Positions 61,037 to 64,000 of a DNA stretch of 64,000 nucleotides are shown one piece after another. The notes under the pieces are model-generated. The model made no database searches. It was not told the DNA's origin and worked only from the letters and a program-made list of their open reading frames with translations. The stretch covers positions 248,001 through 312,000 of the forward strand of contig NZ_CP009253.1 in the NCBI RefSeq assembly GCF_001280225.1. The letters are read 5' to 3'. Source of the stretch: Buchnera aphidicola (Aphis glycines). Its GTDB lineage: Bacteria; Pseudomonadota; Gammaproteobacteria; Enterobacterales; Enterobacteriaceae. Position 1 is the first letter of the stretch. Each line of letters opens with the position of its first letter. The position numbers and the translations under genes were made by a program.

Positions 61037-62332
61037 GTGAATAAAAACATTAGTTCAATTAGAGGCATGCATGATTATTTTTCTGAAGATTTAGATATTT
61101 GGCATAAATTAGAAAAAAATTTTAAACAAGTTTTAAATAATTATTCTTTTGAAGAAATCAAGCTTCCTATATTAGAAAAGACAGAAATTTTTCAAAAAGC
61201 TATTGGTAATGTTACGGATATTATAGAAAAAGAAATGTATTCATTTTACGATAAAAAAGGCAATAGTTTAACTTTAAGACCTGAAGGAACTGTAGGTTGT
61301 TTAAGAGCGATAATACAAAATAATTTATTATATAAAAAAAAATTAAAGTTTTGGTATTTAGGACCAATGTTTAGATATGAACGTCCTCAAAAAGGACGAT
61401 ATCGTCAATTTTATCAATTAGGTGTAGAAGTTTTAGGATTGAGTGAAATAGATATTGATTTGGAAATGATTTTATTGACAAGTCGTTTGTGGAAAATGTT
61501 AGGTATTCATCTTAACTTAACATTAGAGATAAATTCAATTGGTTTAAAATTAGATCGCATTAAATATCAAAAAGAATTAGTTTTATTTCTCAAACAATAT
61601 GAATCTTTTTTAGATGAAGAATCTAAAAGACGTTTATATTCTAATCCATTCCGTATTTTAGATTCTAAAAATTTAAATATTCAACGTATATTAAAAAAAG
61701 CTCCGTCATTAAATGATTTTATTAATAATAATTCATTAAATCGATTTAATGATTTATGTAATATAATGAATATACATGGTATTAAATATCAATTTAATCC
61801 AAATTTAGTAAGAGGTCTAGATTATTATACTGACACAGTATTTGAATGGAAAAGTGATGAAATAGGATCAAAAGATACGATTTGTGCAGGCGGAAGGTAT
61901 GATTCTTTATCTCAAGAATTATGTGGTATAAAAACACCAGCAATAGGATTTGCTATAGGAATTGAACGTTTAATTTTATTGATGAAGTCACTAAATATTT
62001 GTGCTATAAAAAAAGAAAGAATTAATATTTATATTATTTTTTTAGGAAAAGAAAATAAAAATCATGCTATTAGTCTATCAGAAGAAATAAGAGACACATA
62101 TCCTAGGCTAAACATATTTATAAATTTTTCGAATTGCAGTCTTTCAAAAAAAATTAAGCACGCTGTTGAATCCTCATCTCGTATTGCAATTTTAATAGGT
62201 TCAAATGAAATTAAAAACAAATGTTATTTGATAAAAGAACTAAAAACAAAAAAAGAATTTTATCTTTTTAAAAATGAATTAATGCTGAAAATTGACAGTG
62301 TTTTTAATAAATATCTTTCAAAGGACAATTAA
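61037..62332 (+). CDS. hisS: Histidyl-tRNA synthetase (GTG start)
   Basis: HisRS charges tRNA-His. The 431-residue product (E. coli 424) has [16 protein letters not shown] at the start, class II motif 2 in [20 protein letters not shown], the His-specific motif [15 protein letters not shown] and motif 3 near [12 protein letters not shown]. Initiation is at GTG 61037, seven bases after AAGAG. It follows ispG by 42 bp. Confidence 0.98.
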   Translation: MNKNISSIRGMHDYFSEDLDIWHKLEKNFKQVLNNYSFEEIKLPILEKTEIFQKAIGNVTDIIEKEMYSFYDKKGNSLTLRPEGTVGCLRAIIQNNLLYKKKLKFWYLGPMFRYERPQKGRYRQFYQLGVEVLGLSEIDIDLEMILLTSRLWKMLGIHLNLTLEINSIGLKLDRIKYQKELVLFLKQYESFLDEESKRRLYSNPFRILDSKNLNIQRILKKAPSLNDFINNNSLNRFNDLCNIMNIHGIKYQFNPNLVRGLDYYTDTVFEWKSDEIGSKDTICAGGRYDSLSQELCGIKTPAIGFAIGIERLILLMKSLNICAIKKERINIYIIFLGKENKNHAISLSEEIRDTYPRLNIFINFSNCSLSKKIKHAVESSSRIAILIGSNEIKNKCYLIKELKTKKEFYLFKNELMLKIDSVFNKYLSKDN

Positions 62333-62372
62333 CTTTTAAAAAATTTATTTTAATTTTTATTTCAGGAAAAAC

Positions 62373-63626
62373 ATGTTTAATAAACAGATAGAATTTAAAA
62401 AATATGATCCAGAATTATGGATAGCTATGTTAAAAGAAAACAAAAGACAGGAAAATCACATAGAGTTAATTGCATCAGAAAATTATGCTAGTAATTATGT
62501 AATGTATGCACAAGGATCTCAGTTGACTAATAAATATGCGGAAGGTTATCCAGGAAAACGATATTATGGCGGTTGTGAGCACGTAGATATTATAGAACAG
62601 TTAGCAATTGACCGAGCAAAAAAATTATTTAATGCTGATTATGCAAATGTTCAACCTCATTCAGGTTCTCAAGCTAATTTTGCAGTTTATACAGCTCTTG
62701 TTAAACCTGGTGAAGTTATTTTAGGTCTGAACTTATCTCATGGAGGACATTTAACACATGGTTCTTCTGTAAATTTTTCAGGTAAATTATATAATGCAAT
62801 TAATTATGGAGTCGATCTAAACGGAGAAATTAATTATGAAGAAATATATAAATTAGCTAAAAAATATCGACCAAAAATGATTATTGGTGGATTTTCTGCG
62901 TATTCTGGTATTTGTGATTGGTCTAAAATGCGCAATATTTCAGATGAAGTCAATGCTTATTTAGTTGTTGATATATCTCATGTTGCAGGATTAGTTGCCA
63001 CAGAACTTTATCCAAGCCCAATAGATTATGCACATGTTGTTACCAGTACTACACATAAAACATTAGCAGGACCTCGGGGAGGTATTATTTTAGCTAAAAA
63101 CGGAAATAATATGTTTTATAATAAATTAGATTTGTCTGTTTTCCCCGGTGGACAAGGTGGTCCACTAATGCATGTAATTGCAGGGAAAGCAATTGCTTTT
63201 AAAGAAGCTTTAGAGCCAAGTTTTAAAATATATCAAGAACAAATTTTAAAAAATGCTAAAATTATGGTGAAAACACTCTCACAACAAGGATATGAAATTG
63301 TTTCAGGAAATACTTTTAATCATTTATTTTTAATAGATCTAACAAATAAAAAAATTACAGGTAAAGATGCTGACATTGCTTTAGGCAAAGCTAATATTAC
63401 TGTAAACAAAAATACTATCCCTAATGATATTAGAAGTCCTTTTGTTACTTCTGGAATACGAATTGGAACACCTGCAGTTACAAGAAGAGGTTTTAAAGAA
63501 CCAGAATTATCACAAGTTAGTTTATGGATTTCAAGTATTTTAAATGATGTTAAGAATATTAAAAATATTTTAAAAATTAAAAATAAAGTTTTAGAAATAT
63601 GCTCTAAATATCCTGTTTACATGTAA
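62373..63626 (+). CDS. glyA: Serine hydroxymethyltransferase
   Basis: GlyA interconverts serine and glycine and charges tetrahydrofolate with one-carbon units. The 417-residue product equals E. coli, with [11 protein letters not shown] at the substrate site, the PLP Lys in [15 protein letters not shown], and FPGGQGGP. It is the main one-carbon source for purine, formyl-Met and related reactions. Convergent with bioD; the 58-bp gap holds no obvious hairpin. Confidence 0.98.
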   Translation: MFNKQIEFKKYDPELWIAMLKENKRQENHIELIASENYASNYVMYAQGSQLTNKYAEGYPGKRYYGGCEHVDIIEQLAIDRAKKLFNADYANVQPHSGSQANFAVYTALVKPGEVILGLNLSHGGHLTHGSSVNFSGKLYNAINYGVDLNGEINYEEIYKLAKKYRPKMIIGGFSAYSGICDWSKMRNISDEVNAYLVVDISHVAGLVATELYPSPIDYAHVVTSTTHKTLAGPRGGIILAKNGNNMFYNKLDLSVFPGGQGGPLMHVIAGKAIAFKEALEPSFKIYQEQILKNAKIMVKTLSQQGYEIVSGNTFNHLFLIDLTNKKITGKDADIALGKANITVNKNTIPNDIRSPFVTSGIRIGTPAVTRRGFKEPELSQVSLWISSILNDVKNIKNILKIKNKVLEICSKYPVYM

Positions 63627-63684
63627 ATTTTACTAATGTATCCATCTTTGTTAAAGAGAATATTAATTTTGCTAGTAATACATT

Positions 63685-64000
63685 TTATTCAGGTAATTTA
63701 ATTTTAATTTTATTTACGTTTGTTTTATTTATGTGTTTTGAATAAGGTACTATCCCTAATAATGGCGATTTAATATAACTTAACAAAGTTTGGATATAAT
63801 ATGAAGTATATTGATTTTCTGGAAAAATGTTATTTGCAACCCATCCTACGCATATTAAATTATCTGCAAGAATAGATTTTTCAGTTAAGATAGCATGATT
63901 AATACATCCTAGTTTTATGCCTACAATTAAAATTACTTTTAATTTTTCTTCTTTTACCCAATCTGCAAAATTATATTTATTTGATATAGGAGTATTCCAT
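63685..64000 (-). CDS. bioD: ATP-dependent dethiobiotin synthetase BioD, partial (N-terminus beyond window)
   Basis: Reading the minus strand from the right edge gives an open frame of 104 codons ending at a TAA at 63685-63687. It contains WNTPISNKYNFADWVKEE, then VILIVGIKLGCINHAILT and VGWVANNIFPE, typical of the C-terminal half of BioD, and ends with SPLLGIVPY and a Lys/Asn-rich tail. BioD closes the ureido ring of dethiobiotin in biotin synthesis. The ATP-binding P-loop half lies outside the window. Confidence 0.88.
   Translation of the reverse strand, partial: WNTPISNKYNFADWVKEEKLKVILIVGIKLGCINHAILTEKSILADNLICVGWVANNIFPENQYTSYYIQTLLSYIKSPLLGIVPYSKHINKTNVNKIKIKLPE

Overview
The window is a stretch of chromosome from an AT-rich, genome-reduced gammaproteobacterial endosymbiont, and everything points to Buchnera aphidicola, the primary symbiont of aphids. 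The evidence is strong A+T bias with poly-A/T runs, near-full-length E. coli-like proteins, E. coli gene blocks with regulators and accessory genes removed, a 16S gene standing alone after argS (separate from 23S/5S), a trpDCBA cluster without trpEG, and a flagellar export gene pair (flhBA) outside any other flagellar genes. I did not try to name the aphid host. No phage, insertion sequence, CRISPR array or acquired island is visible.

Layout. 1-2480: apbE (cut by the left edge) and degP. 2480-9541: dapD, map, rpsB-tsf-pyrH-frr, dxr, uppS. 9690-17868: bamA, fabZ, dnaE, proS, a collapsed version of the E. coli bamA-skp-lpxD-fabZ-lpxA-lpxB-rnhB-dnaE block. 18095-23176: flhBA and argS. 23431-27536: the 16S transcription unit with tRNA-Ile and tRNA-Ala, then gloB, rnhA, dnaQ and tRNA-Asp. 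27572-30839: gmhA, gpt, grpE, rnfH, smpB, tadA. 30849-35706: a leftward lepA-lepB-rnc-era-acpS operon. 35952-46000: mnmA, purB, emtA, fabI, rnb, ychE, lipB, lipA, pyrF, ribA. 46227-54187: leftward cls, yciA, yciB, yciC and trpABCD. 54396-56031: an EamA-type transporter and rluB. 56032-57721: a 1.7-kb gene-free tract. 57722-64000: suhB, rlmN, ispG, hisS, glyA and the tail of bioD.

Functionally the region serves translation (ribosomal protein S2, EF-Ts, RRF, three tRNA synthetases, tRNA and rRNA modification, SmpB, LepA), DNA replication (DnaE, DnaQ, RnhA), isoprenoid synthesis (Dxr, IspG, UppS), and fatty acid, lipoate and biotin metabolism. It also carries host-relevant nutrition: lysine (dapD), tryptophan (trpDCBA), riboflavin (ribA) and one-carbon/glycine (glyA).

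Most notable observations: (1) lepB is split by a frameshift in an A9 tract, and yciA probably by one in an A11 tract; both would be repaired by one-base slippage. (2) FlhB keeps Asn-Pro at its self-cleavage site but has NPIQ in place of NPTH. (3) SuhB has lost nearly all its inositol-monophosphatase metal ligands, while the 16S leader keeps boxA and the RNase III stem, which fits selection for rRNA antitermination only. (4) gloB reads antisense into tRNA-Ala and ends in its T-loop. (5) A 1.7-kb decayed tract lies where E. coli order would place sohB and topA. Several start codons are revised (map, bamA, fabZ, gpt, fabI, lipB, trpC, rluB). All functional calls come from reading motifs and from remembered family sequences; no database search was run.
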